Shown: positions 41,212 to 48,915 of the stretch, one piece after another
Position numbering within the stretch: position 1 is the first letter of the stretch
How the letters are laid out: the number at the start of each line of letters is the position of its first letter
NCBI GenBank assembly: GCA_963712175.1
Contig: CAVQGZ010000004.1
Coordinates: 1,021,325-1,085,324 of the forward strand
DNA length: 64,000 nucleotides
Source: CAVQGZ01 sp963712175
Lineage (GTDB): Bacteria > Actinomycetota > Actinomycetes > Jiangellales > Jiangellaceae
Reading direction: 5' to 3'
Made by a program: the position numbers and the translations under genes
Notes under the pieces: model-generated
Told to the model about the DNA's origin: nothing
The model's database searches: none
What the model saw: the letters and a program-made list of their open reading frames with translations, nothing else

Positions 41212-42484
41212 CGCACGGCGCTCGCGACTCAGGCTGGCCCTGGCTGTTGGCGTCGCGCTCACGGGCCTTGCCTGTAGCACCGTCGACGAGCAGGATCCGG
41301 AGGCGAGAACCGTGACCGTGTTCGGGCCGTGGCGCGCGGCTGCGGCCGACGCCTTCCGTGCATCGATGGAGCCGTTCGAGGCTCGCACCGGGATCGACGT
41401 CGTCTACACGGGTTCCGGCAGCTTCGCCGCCGACGCGACGCGCCGGCTCGAGGACGGCCAACCCCCCGACGTCGTGGTGTTCCCGCAGCCCGGACTGATG
41501 ACCGACCTCGCCGAGCGGGGCTACCTGCTGCCGCTGCAGACCGACGTCGCCAGCATCGCGCAGGCCAACCACGCCGACCAGCTCGCCGAGGCGACCGCAC
41601 GCGGCACGGCACAGACCGGCGTGGTCTACCGCCTCAACGTGAAGAGCCTGGTCTGGTACCAGCCGCAGGTGTTCGCCGAGGCCGGCTACGAGGTCCCGCA
41701 GACCATGACCCAGCTCCAGGAGCTTGCGGCCAGGATGGCGGCCGACGGGACGCCTCCGTGGTGCATCGGCGTCGAGGCGTTCCAGGCCAGTGGGTGGCCG
41801 GCGACGGACTGGGTGGAGGACCTCCTCCTGCGACTGCAGCCTCCTGATGTCTACGACGCGTGGGTGGCGGGCGAGACCCCCTTCACCGACGAGGCAATCG
41901 CTGACACCTTCAGCACGCTCGAAGACCTGGTGCTGACCCCGGGACGGGCATTCGGCGGGCGTCGGACGATCCTCAACACGGCTGTCGGTGAGGCCCAGGC
42001 ACCGATGTTCACCGACCCGCCTGGGTGCCTGATGTACCGACAGGCATCGTTCCAGCGCGACAACCTCGACCCGTCGATCGCGATTGGACCCGACGGCGAC
42101 ACCGACGTGTTCGTCCTGCCCACCGACGCCGGGGGGCAGCCGCCCCTGCTCATCGGCGGGACGTTCGCGGCCGCGGCGACCGACACGACTGAGACCTGGG
42201 ACCTGCTGGCATACCTGGCTACTCCTGAGGGATCGAGCGCCTGGCTTGAGCGTGGTGGGTTCATCTCTCCGCACCGCGACGTCGAGCCACAGGACTACGC
42301 CGACGACTTCGATGCCCAGGTCGCCGAGCTGCTCCACACAGCGAGCACGGTGCGCTTCGACGGATCGGACCTGATGGAGCCAGCGGTGGGCACCGGGACC
42401 TTCCTCGATGCCATGGTCCGCTACATCGCGACCGGCAGGCTCTCGGAGTCGCTCACCCTGGCGCAGTCCGGCTACGACGAGTGA
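41189..42484 (+). CDS. Extracellular solute-binding lipoprotein (sugar ABC type), no transporter partners
   Basis: A 431-residue binding protein. Residues 1-29 are a signal peptide (RLRLALAVGVALTGLAC) with a weak lipobox, Cys29 being the lipid-bearing residue. The mature part matches family 1 sugar-binding proteins (alpha-glucoside/AglE-like): TVFGPWRAAAADAFRASMEPFEARTG, then VVYRLNVKSLVWYQPQVF. It should bind a sugar at the outer membrane face of the cytoplasmic membrane. No permease or ATPase is adjacent; instead it is coupled to the DUF389 gene by a 23-base overlap. Confidence 0.88.
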   Translation: MTLQRPADARRSRLRLALAVGVALTGLACSTVDEQDPEARTVTVFGPWRAAAADAFRASMEPFEARTGIDVVYTGSGSFAADATRRLEDGQPPDVVVFPQPGLMTDLAERGYLLPLQTDVASIAQANHADQLAEATARGTAQTGVVYRLNVKSLVWYQPQVFAEAGYEVPQTMTQLQELAARMAADGTPPWCIGVEAFQASGWPATDWVEDLLLRLQPPDVYDAWVAGETPFTDEAIADTFSTLEDLVLTPGRAFGGRRTILNTAVGEAQAPMFTDPPGCLMYRQASFQRDNLDPSIAIGPDGDTDVFVLPTDAGGQPPLLIGGTFAAAATDTTETWDLLAYLATPEGSSAWLERGGFISPHRDVEPQDYADDFDAQVAELLHTASTVRFDGSDLMEPAVGTGTFLDAMVRYIATGRLSESLTLAQSGYDE

Positions 42485-42491
42485 GTCACAC

Positions 42492-42507
42492 CGCCGCCGG
42501 CGCGGCG
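42492..42507. terminator. Short G+C hairpin between convergent genes
   Basis: CGCCGC-CGGC-GCGGCG, a perfect 6-bp stem with a four-base loop, sits in the 24-base gap between the binding-protein stop (42,484) and the kinase stop (42,509). Confidence 0.5.
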
Positions 42508-42508
42508 A

Positions 42509-43384
42509 TCACAGCGTGAAGGTCCGCTCCAGGTCCGACGTGATCGCTCCCACGGTCTCGTACACGGTCTGGGCCGAGTCGCTGGACTCGATGACGGGGA
42601 TCCCGGCCCGGCGGCTGTGGTCGACGATGTACTCGTCGAGCTCGCGGATCGCCTGGATTCGCGAGAGGTAGTGCTCGGGTTCACGCTGGCTGGTGGTGAA
42701 GCGAGCCACGAAGCGACGCTCGTGCTCGTCGACCTCCGGAACGGTCAGGACGTAGGTGAACAGCGGCCAGTCCTCGGGGACGCTGACCAGGCCGGGAACG
42801 ACGTGCACGCCGTTCATCACCAGCTGGAGGCCCTCCTTCAGCGCACGTCGGGCGAGGGAGAGGCTGGCTTGCGCCACGATCGACGCCTGTTGCTCGAAGG
42901 CGACCAGAAGTGGGTTGCCTTCGAGGTTGGAGCGGAGCATGCGCTGGGCTGAGAAGGACGACTCGCTCAGAGCCGGGATCAGGTCCGGGTTCAGCGTCCC
43001 GCGCAGCACCGCTCGCACGAGGTCGGTACTGAGCACCCGCTCGATACCCAAGACCTCGGCGACCGACTGGCTCACGGTCGACTTGCCGACACCCGAGGTT
43101 CCCCCGATAGCGATCACGACCGGCTGCCGCGTGGTGCGCAGCCACCAGCGCACGCGCAACCGGCGAAGCACCTCCGTGGCGCCCCGCTCGGCGAGGACAT
43201 CTGCTGCCTCGTGACGCACGTCGTCGAGGTCGACCACACCGGACGAGTCGGCACCGAGCCGCCCGCCGACGTCGGCAGCGACGTCCAGGGCCTCCTCGAC
43301 TCCCAGCCCGGTGACGACGAGTGTGCGAGCAAGCACCGAGTCGGCGAACGGCAGGGCGAAGCGGCCCTCCCGCACCATCACCAC
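42509..43384 (-). CDS. 2-phosphoglycerate kinase with ATP-cone-like N-terminus
   Basis: A 291-residue kinase. The N-terminal 85 residues resemble an ATP-cone (LPFADSVLARTLVVTGLGVEEALDVA), followed by a P-loop IAIGGTSGVGKST, STDLVRAVLRGTL and LVMNGVHVVPGL. This is the layout of archaeal 2-phosphoglycerate kinase, which makes 2,3-bisphosphoglycerate, precursor of the thermoprotectant cyclic 2,3-diphosphoglycerate in methanogens. The bacterial role is not established. TAGAGT (43,396-43,391) ends six bases before the GTG at 43,384. Confidence 0.85.
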   Translation of the reverse strand: MVMVREGRFALPFADSVLARTLVVTGLGVEEALDVAADVGGRLGADSSGVVDLDDVRHEAADVLAERGATEVLRRLRVRWWLRTTRQPVVIAIGGTSGVGKSTVSQSVAEVLGIERVLSTDLVRAVLRGTLNPDLIPALSESSFSAQRMLRSNLEGNPLLVAFEQQASIVAQASLSLARRALKEGLQLVMNGVHVVPGLVSVPEDWPLFTYVLTVPEVDEHERRFVARFTTSQREPEHYLSRIQAIRELDEYIVDHSRRAGIPVIESSDSAQTVYETVGAITSDLERTFTL

Positions 43385-43393
43385 GAGGTGACT

Positions 43394-44155
43394 CTAGGGC
43401 CTCGCTTCGGTGGGCCGGGGACGGGGACGAGCCAGGCGCAGCGCCACACCCAGCCACACGTCGGGGTCGATACCCAGGCCGACATGGGTGGAGCCGACTT
43501 CGACATGCTCGGCATGCCGGTTGTTGCGATCGATGCATGCCCGCCAGGCCACGACGCGGTCGCGCCTGCTGAAGAACGCCGTCAGCGGGACGGGCACGGG
43601 TCGACGGTTGCGATCGGCGACCTGCTCGGCGATCGCGGCGACCTGGGCCGGGCCGTAGGAGGCGGCCGCCAACGTGTAGCGGGGTCCGCCAACCACCGGC
43701 GTGCCATAGGTGATGACCTGCGCGACGAGCTCGGGCATGTCGCGGGCGACCTCGCGGGCGATCACCCCGCCCAGACTCCAGCCGAGAAGGTGGACCCGAG
43801 CAGACGTCTCGTCGTGCATCTCGCGGACGACGTCGAGGACCCCTGGCAGCAGGCGATTGACGTCTCCGTGGTTGGTCCCGAGCCCCCAGCCGCGCGCGTC
43901 GAAGCCGCGCCGGCGCAGGTATCCGCGCAGCGGTGCGGTCGCGAGGTCGGACGAGCTGTGCCCGGGAAGGACCAGGACCGGTTGCCCCCGGCCCCGCGGC
44001 CCCGCGACGAGCTGAGGGGAGCGCAAGGCCAGGCGTGGCACCTCGCGCAGCACGAAGAGCTCAGCAACCGCGCTGCGGCCGGTCGGCGCGACGATCGGCT
44101 CGTCGTGGAAACCGTCCGGAAGATCCTCTCCCGCGATCGTCCGGGCCGGCGGCAC
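43394..44155 (-). CDS. Alpha/beta hydrolase
   Basis: A 253-residue hydrolase. QPVLVLPGHSSSD is the first strand with the oxyanion region, GWSLGGVIA the nucleophile elbow (Ser), and the acid and histidine fall in SRRDRVVAW and STHVGLG. No signal peptide. It begins two bases after the upstream helical protein, so the pair is cotranscribed. The substrate is unknown; a lipase-like role is plausible. Confidence 0.88.
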   Translation of the reverse strand: MPPARTIAGEDLPDGFHDEPIVAPTGRSAVAELFVLREVPRLALRSPQLVAGPRGRGQPVLVLPGHSSSDLATAPLRGYLRRRGFDARGWGLGTNHGDVNRLLPGVLDVVREMHDETSARVHLLGWSLGGVIAREVARDMPELVAQVITYGTPVVGGPRYTLAAASYGPAQVAAIAEQVADRNRRPVPVPLTAFFSRRDRVVAWRACIDRNNRHAEHVEVGSTHVGLGIDPDVWLGVALRLARPRPRPTEARP

Positions 44156-44157
44156 CG

Positions 44158-44793
44158 CTACTCGTCGTAGCCGGGGTCAGCGGCGCCGGCTCGCAAGACC
44201 GAGCTGGGTAGTCGAGCCAGGCCACGCGCGGTGCGCCCGGGGATGCCAACCGCCGCCGCGATCGCGTTGCTCAGGTCGGCCTCGATGACCTCGGGGACGA
44301 CCCGCTCGACCGAGGCGCGCACCATCTCCTCGAGCCGGACGGTGGCGATCTCGGTTCGCAGCTGTTCGACCACGGACGGCATGGCAGCGTCCACGACCTC
44401 GTCCATCGCCTGACCGGCGGCCGACACCATGGCTGAGCGCACGACCTCGCTGGACAACGTCTCGGCCACGATCGCACCGATCACCGCGTCCACGCTGTCG
44501 AGGCGAGCCTGCCGGCCCGACTCCGCGAACTGCTCGGTCTGCTCGCGCAGCGCGCCCTGCTGGTCCTCCGGCAGGCTGTCGAACAAGGCCGTCCCGAAGG
44601 CCTTGCTGAACCGTTCCGCGGTACGCACGGCCTGCGTCGTCACCTGGCGAGCCGGCTTGGTGACGGCCAACCCCAGTCCCAGGGCGACGTCACCGGCAGT
44701 CACGAGCCGGCGGTAGCTGCCCGAGCGGTGGGTGCGCTTCGGGGGGCTGGAACTGCGGGTCGTGACGACTGCTGCCTTGCGCGACGGGCTCAC
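44158..44793 (-). CDS. Helical protein of unknown function
   Basis: A 211-residue protein. A basic, serine-rich start precedes RRLVTAGDVALGLGLAVTKPARQVTTQAVRTAERF, then a long helical stretch and an amphipathic C-terminal helix near AIAAAVGIPGRTARGL. I know no family for it. The helical, low-aromatic composition suggests a membrane-peripheral or coiled-coil scaffold. TAGGCT (44,806-44,801) ends seven bases before the GTG at 44,793, and a hydrolase follows after two bases. Confidence 0.7.
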   Translation of the reverse strand: MSPSRKAAVVTTRSSSPPKRTHRSGSYRRLVTAGDVALGLGLAVTKPARQVTTQAVRTAERFSKAFGTALFDSLPEDQQGALREQTEQFAESGRQARLDSVDAVIGAIVAETLSSEVVRSAMVSAAGQAMDEVVDAAMPSVVEQLRTEIATVRLEEMVRASVERVVPEVIEADLSNAIAAAVGIPGRTARGLARLPSSVLRAGAADPGYDE

Positions 44794-44800
44794 GGTGCCA

Positions 44801-44882
44801 AGCCTAGGACGAATCCGGCGCTTGCGCCGGGCATCACCTCGCGGGGGGGCGGTGAGCCCGGCGCCCGGTTGGGGTCCATGAT
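44801..44882. promoter_or_regulatory. Divergent leaderless promoters (helical protein and ROK gene)
   Basis: TAGGCT (44,806-44,801, minus) ends seven bases before the GTG at 44,793. CATGAT (44,877-44,882, plus) ends six bases before the GTG at 44,889. Confidence 0.55.
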
Positions 44883-44888
44883 GTCCCG

Positions 44889-45779
44889 GTGATGCTGGGC
44901 ATCGAGACCGGGGGCACGACCATCCGGGTCGCGGTGGCCGACACCCCGACACGGCCTCTGCGCCTCGAGACCCTGCCGACGGCCCATCCCGCCACGACGC
45001 TCCCACGGCTCACTCGCGTGGTCGGCGACCTCGTGGCCGGCCGCCAGGTCGAGGCGGTCGGCATCGCTGCCTTCGGGCCCATCGACGTCGACCCGGGTTC
45101 GCCCACCTATGGCGTCATCGGCGCCAGCCCCAAGGCCGACTGGTCCGGGGTCGACCTGCGAGAGGTGGCCCGGCGGGCGGTCGATGCGCCGGTCGTCATC
45201 GACACCGACGTCACGGCAGCCGCCATCGCCGAGCGGCAGTTCGGCGCCGGGGGCGGTGCACCGGACGTCTGCTACGTCACCGTCGGCACCGGCGTCGGCG
45301 TCGGCGCCGTCGTCGAGGGCCACCCCCTGCACGGAACGGCGCACCCAGAGCTCGGCCATCTCCTGGTGCGCCGACACCCGGACGACAGCTTCGGCGGAGT
45401 CTGTCGCTTTCACGGGGACTGCCTGGAGGGGCTCGCCAGCGCGCCGGCGCTCACGCGGCGCTGGACGGTCTCACCGGAGCTGCTCTCGCACGATCTCGAC
45501 GCGGCCCGGCGGCTCGAGGCCTACTACCTCGCCCAGCTCGTCGTCGCGCTGACCTACATCCTCTCGCCGACCGTCGTCGTGATCGGCGGCGGTGTGGCTG
45601 CGATGCCCGGGCTGCTGCCTGCCACGGCTGCGCAGGCGTCCCGGCTCGTGGGCGGAGCCCTCGGTGACCATGCCGCGCGGGACCCCGGCTCCGGGTACGT
45701 GACCGCCAGCAGGCTGGGCGGCCAGGCCGGGATCATCGGCGCACTGGCGCTGGCAGACGGGTGCCGCAACCGTTCCTGA
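44889..45779 (+). CDS. ROK family sugar kinase (fructokinase/glucokinase-like)
   Basis: A 296-residue kinase of the ROK family. The start MLGIETGGTTIRVAV is the phosphate-1 motif, DTDVTAAAIAE carries the catalytic Asp, YVTVGTGVGVGAVV is phosphate-2, and ELGHLLV plus the cysteine/histidine cluster (GGVCRFHGDCLEG) is the ROK zinc site. Length and the short HG start after the zinc site fit fructokinase/ScrK-like enzymes rather than ROK repressors, which have an N-terminal helix-turn-helix missing here. Confidence 0.9.
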   Translation: MMLGIETGGTTIRVAVADTPTRPLRLETLPTAHPATTLPRLTRVVGDLVAGRQVEAVGIAAFGPIDVDPGSPTYGVIGASPKADWSGVDLREVARRAVDAPVVIDTDVTAAAIAERQFGAGGGAPDVCYVTVGTGVGVGAVVEGHPLHGTAHPELGHLLVRRHPDDSFGGVCRFHGDCLEGLASAPALTRRWTVSPELLSHDLDAARRLEAYYLAQLVVALTYILSPTVVVIGGGVAAMPGLLPATAAQASRLVGGALGDHAARDPGSGYVTASRLGGQAGIIGALALADGCRNRS

Positions 45780-45804
45780 CGTCCGGCACCCGTAGCCTGC
45801 GGCT

Positions 45805-47310
45805 GTGCCAGCAGCGTCCCTGACCGGCAAGGGTGCACCAGCCGGCCTCGCGCTGCTGGCCCTGCTGCTGTCCTGGCTGCTCGCCGGATGCTCCTCCGGT
45901 GGCTCGCCAGGCTCGATCAGGGACGTGGAGGCCTTCCAACCGCTCCCGATCCCTGACGTGGCCGAGTCGTGGACCGACGCCGAGGGTCGTCGCGTGGTCG
46001 ACCTCGACGTCCGCGAGACGACGACCGACTTCGGAGAGGGCGAGGTCGCGGGCACATGGGGCGCCAACGGCACCTACCTGGCTCCGACGATCCGGGCGAG
46101 CAGGGGCGAGACCGTTGTGGTGAACGTCGCCAACAACACGACGCAGATGACGACGCTGCACTGGCACGGCATGCACCTGCCTGCCCGGATGGACGGCGGC
46201 CCGCACTCCATGGTTCAGCCGTCGACCACCTGGTCACCGACATGGACGATCGACCAACCGGCGGCGACGCTCTGGTACCACCCGCATCCGCACGGACGAA
46301 CCGCCGAACAGATCTACCGGGGGCTGGCTGGGCTGTTCATCGTCGACGACCCAGCCGCCGATCCTTCTGGACTGCCCGACAACTACGGCGTGGACGACAT
46401 CCCGCTCATCGTGCAGGACAAGGCTTTCACCCCGGACGGGGGGCTGGACTTCGACACCGGATCGACGACCGCCGCGGGGTTCGTGGGCGACACGATCGTG
46501 GTCAACGGGGCGATCGGGGCCTACGTCGACGTCGCTCACACCCACGTTCGACTACGCCTGCTCAACGCCTCGACTGCGCGCATCTACGACTTCGCGATGG
46601 CCGATGGCCGACCCTTCGACGTGATCGCCTCCGACGGAGGCCTGCTCGCCGAACCCGTCCGCGCGGAGTCCGTCCAGCTCTCCCCCGCCGAACGCGCAGA
46701 GATCGTCGTGAGCGTGCGGCCGGGCGAGACCACCGCCCTGGTGAGCCGCACACCCGACCTCGGGTCCCGGGTGGATGCAGCGCGCATCTTCGGTGCCGAG
46801 ACCTTCGACGTCGTCGAGATCCGTGCGGCGGCCGAGCTGGTTGCCGCCGAGCCCTTGCCCACCCGGCTGAGCCGAGGGCTCGCCCCGGCAGACACCGACG
46901 GCGTGGAGCACACCCGCTCGTTCGTCCTCGGCGGACGCATCATCAACGGCCGCCTCATGGACATGGACCGCGTCGACGAGATCGTGCCGGTCGGGCGCAG
47001 CGAGGTGTGGTCGGTGACGAACCAGTCGAGCCAGCCCCACAACTTCCACATCCACGACGGCCAGTTCCGGGTTCTGAGCATGGACGCAGGTCCACCGCCG
47101 GCTCCGTTGGCGGGATGGAAGGACACCGTCTACGTAGCGCCGACCACGACAGTGGAGATACTCGTGCGTTTCGAGACCTACACCGACCCCGCGTTCCCGT
47201 ACATGTACCACTGCCACCTGCAGGTTCACGAGGACCAAGGGATGATGGGGCAGTTCGTCGTGGTGAAGCCGGGCACGCCGGCCAGCGAGGTCGGGGTGCC
47301 GTCAGGATGA
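45805..47310 (+). CDS. Multicopper oxidase lipoprotein
   Basis: A 501-residue laccase-like oxidase. A lipoprotein signal (LLALLLSWLLAGCSSGG) puts Cys29 at the outer membrane leaflet. The four copper motifs are present: LHWHGMHLP, WYHPHPHGRT, QPHNFHIHDGQF and YMYHCHLQVHEDQGMMG (ending in Met, the type 1 axial ligand). It oxidises phenols, metals or bilirubin-like substrates outside the cell with O2. TAGCCT (45,793-45,798) ends six bases before the GTG at 45,805. Confidence 0.93.
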   Translation: MPAASLTGKGAPAGLALLALLLSWLLAGCSSGGSPGSIRDVEAFQPLPIPDVAESWTDAEGRRVVDLDVRETTTDFGEGEVAGTWGANGTYLAPTIRASRGETVVVNVANNTTQMTTLHWHGMHLPARMDGGPHSMVQPSTTWSPTWTIDQPAATLWYHPHPHGRTAEQIYRGLAGLFIVDDPAADPSGLPDNYGVDDIPLIVQDKAFTPDGGLDFDTGSTTAAGFVGDTIVVNGAIGAYVDVAHTHVRLRLLNASTARIYDFAMADGRPFDVIASDGGLLAEPVRAESVQLSPAERAEIVVSVRPGETTALVSRTPDLGSRVDAARIFGAETFDVVEIRAAAELVAAEPLPTRLSRGLAPADTDGVEHTRSFVLGGRIINGRLMDMDRVDEIVPVGRSEVWSVTNQSSQPHNFHIHDGQFRVLSMDAGPPPAPLAGWKDTVYVAPTTTVEILVRFETYTDPAFPYMYHCHLQVHEDQGMMGQFVVVKPGTPASEVGVPSG

Positions 47311-48753
47311 GCGGCGGTCGACCCGCCGTCGCCAGGCGCGCAGCCACTGCTTGCTCGCCTGCTGGGCGCCCGGGCGGGCCAGCCGCCGGCGCATCTCGTC
47401 CACGGCCGCGTTCCACGGGCCGTCCGCGTAGGTGGGGTACGCGTGGATCGTCGAGGCCAGCTCGCTCACGCGCATGCGCCGTCGCACGGCCAGGGTCATC
47501 TCCGCGATCGACTCCCCGGCCCGTGGCCCGACGATCGTCGCGCCGGTGATGCGTGAGCCGTTGCGGCTCAGGGTCAGCCGAGCGAACCCGTCCGTGCGAC
47601 CGTCGGCGACAGCACGGTCGACGTGGTCGTGGTGCCTGGTGATCGTGCGCGGCGTGGCGACAGTCAGGGGTGCCCAGGTGGGGGCGCCAACCGTCGCCAC
47701 CTCCGGGTCGGTGTAGATGACGCGAGGAACGGCCGAGAGGTCGACCGCTCGGCGCAGCCTGAGAAGTGCGTTGACCGTTGCGACGCCTGCGTGGTAGCCG
47801 GCCAGGTGCGTCAGATGCGGGAACGACGTCACGTCTCCGGCGGCCCAGATGCGAGGGTTCGACGTGCGCAGATAGCGGTCCACGTGGACCGACCCGCCCT
47901 GGGTGAGTCGCACATCCGCACGGTGCAGGCCCAAGCCTTGCGTGCGCGACTGACGACCCGTCGCGACGAGAACGGCGTCGAACGTCACCGCTGTCTGCGA
48001 CTCGCCGTCGTCGACGAGCATCTCACCGCGCCCACCGGGGTCAGCGATGACCTTCGTGACGCGGTTGCCGAGTCGAAGCGCGACGCCGTCGCGACGCAGG
48101 GCATCGGCCACGATGCCGGCCGCTTCCGGGTCGTGACGCGTCAGCAGCCGGTCGGCGACCTCGACCAGCGTGACCTGCGAGCCGAGCCGGGCGAACGCCT
48201 GGGCCATCTCGCACCCCACGGCTCCCCCGCCGACGACGACGAGGCGGTCCGGCAGATGGTCGAGCTGCCACAGCGTCTCCGACGTCAGGGGAGCCGCCTC
48301 GAGGAGCCCAGGGATGTCCGGCAGTCGCGGGGCAGCGCCGGTGGCAAGAACGGCCGTACGGAACTGGTGGGAGTCACCGTCCACCGTGAGCGACGCGGGC
48401 CCGGTCAGCTCGGCGTGCCCCTGCACGACCGTGACGCCGGCCTCGCGCAGCGCATCGACGGAGTCGACCGGTGCGATCGTGGCGATGGAGGAGCGCACGT
48501 GGGCCAGCACGGCGCCGAAGTCGACCGCGGGCTCGTCCACCTGCGCGAAGGCGCTGGCACGTCGGGCACCGGCGATGACGCCGGCTGCCGCGATCAGCGA
48601 CTTGCTCGGCACGCAGCCCGTCCAGAGGCAGTCGCCGCCGGTGCGGTCGCGCTCCACCAGCATCACACGAGCCCCCAGCCCGGTCGCGGTGTAGGCGGAC
48701 ACCAGACCGGCCGTGCCGCCGCCGACGACGACGAGATCCCAGGGACTGGTCAC
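47302..48753 (-). CDS. Class I flavoprotein disulfide reductase (mercuric/dihydrolipoyl reductase-like)
   Basis: A 483-residue flavoprotein. FAD motif VVVGGGTAGLVSA, redox disulfide GGDCLWTGCVPSKS, NAD motif VVVGGGAVGCEMA, and FAD-binding AAGDVTSFPHLTH. The final helix region (TIHAYPTYADGPWNAA) has the His-Pro-Thr-like set of the mercuric reductase/SthA relatives; there is no C-terminal cysteine pair, so mercury reduction is doubtful. AAGGAG five bases before the GTG at 48,753 is the ribosome binding site. The stop overlaps the convergent oxidase by nine bases. Confidence 0.9.
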   Translation of the reverse strand: MTSPWDLVVVGGGTAGLVSAYTATGLGARVMLVERDRTGGDCLWTGCVPSKSLIAAAGVIAGARRASAFAQVDEPAVDFGAVLAHVRSSIATIAPVDSVDALREAGVTVVQGHAELTGPASLTVDGDSHQFRTAVLATGAAPRLPDIPGLLEAAPLTSETLWQLDHLPDRLVVVGGGAVGCEMAQAFARLGSQVTLVEVADRLLTRHDPEAAGIVADALRRDGVALRLGNRVTKVIADPGGRGEMLVDDGESQTAVTFDAVLVATGRQSRTQGLGLHRADVRLTQGGSVHVDRYLRTSNPRIWAAGDVTSFPHLTHLAGYHAGVATVNALLRLRRAVDLSAVPRVIYTDPEVATVGAPTWAPLTVATPRTITRHHDHVDRAVADGRTDGFARLTLSRNGSRITGATIVGPRAGESIAEMTLAVRRRMRVSELASTIHAYPTYADGPWNAAVDEMRRRLARPGAQQASKQWLRAWRRRVDRRSS

Positions 48754-48867
48754 TGCGCTCCTTGTACCGACGTTTGTCACGATGGTCGATGCGAAACCCG
48801 CAGGCCGCATCTCGACTTCCCGTACCGCCCGGACCCTGGGGCCTGCGCTACGTGGTTAGGTGAGGCT

Positions 48868-48915
48868 GTGCAGCTGCCCGTCGCCTCCGTGCGACCGATC
48901 GTCGGGCGCTCGTGA
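48868..48915 (+). other. Candidate 15-codon upstream frame of the helicase gene
   Basis: From a GTG at 48,868 fifteen codons end in a TGA at 48,913-48,915 that overlaps the GTG (48,912) of the helicase gene in the usual GTGA coupling. A TTAGGT hexamer ends six bases before this GTG, as in the leaderless genes elsewhere in the window. No separate Shine-Dalgarno sequence precedes the helicase itself. It may be a translated leader peptide that couples initiation. Confidence 0.35.

Noticed and set aside
47302..48753. Mercuric reductase and a mercury resistance locus
   Set aside because: No C-terminal cysteine pair, no MerR, MerT or MerP genes nearby; a general disulfide reductase is the safer call.
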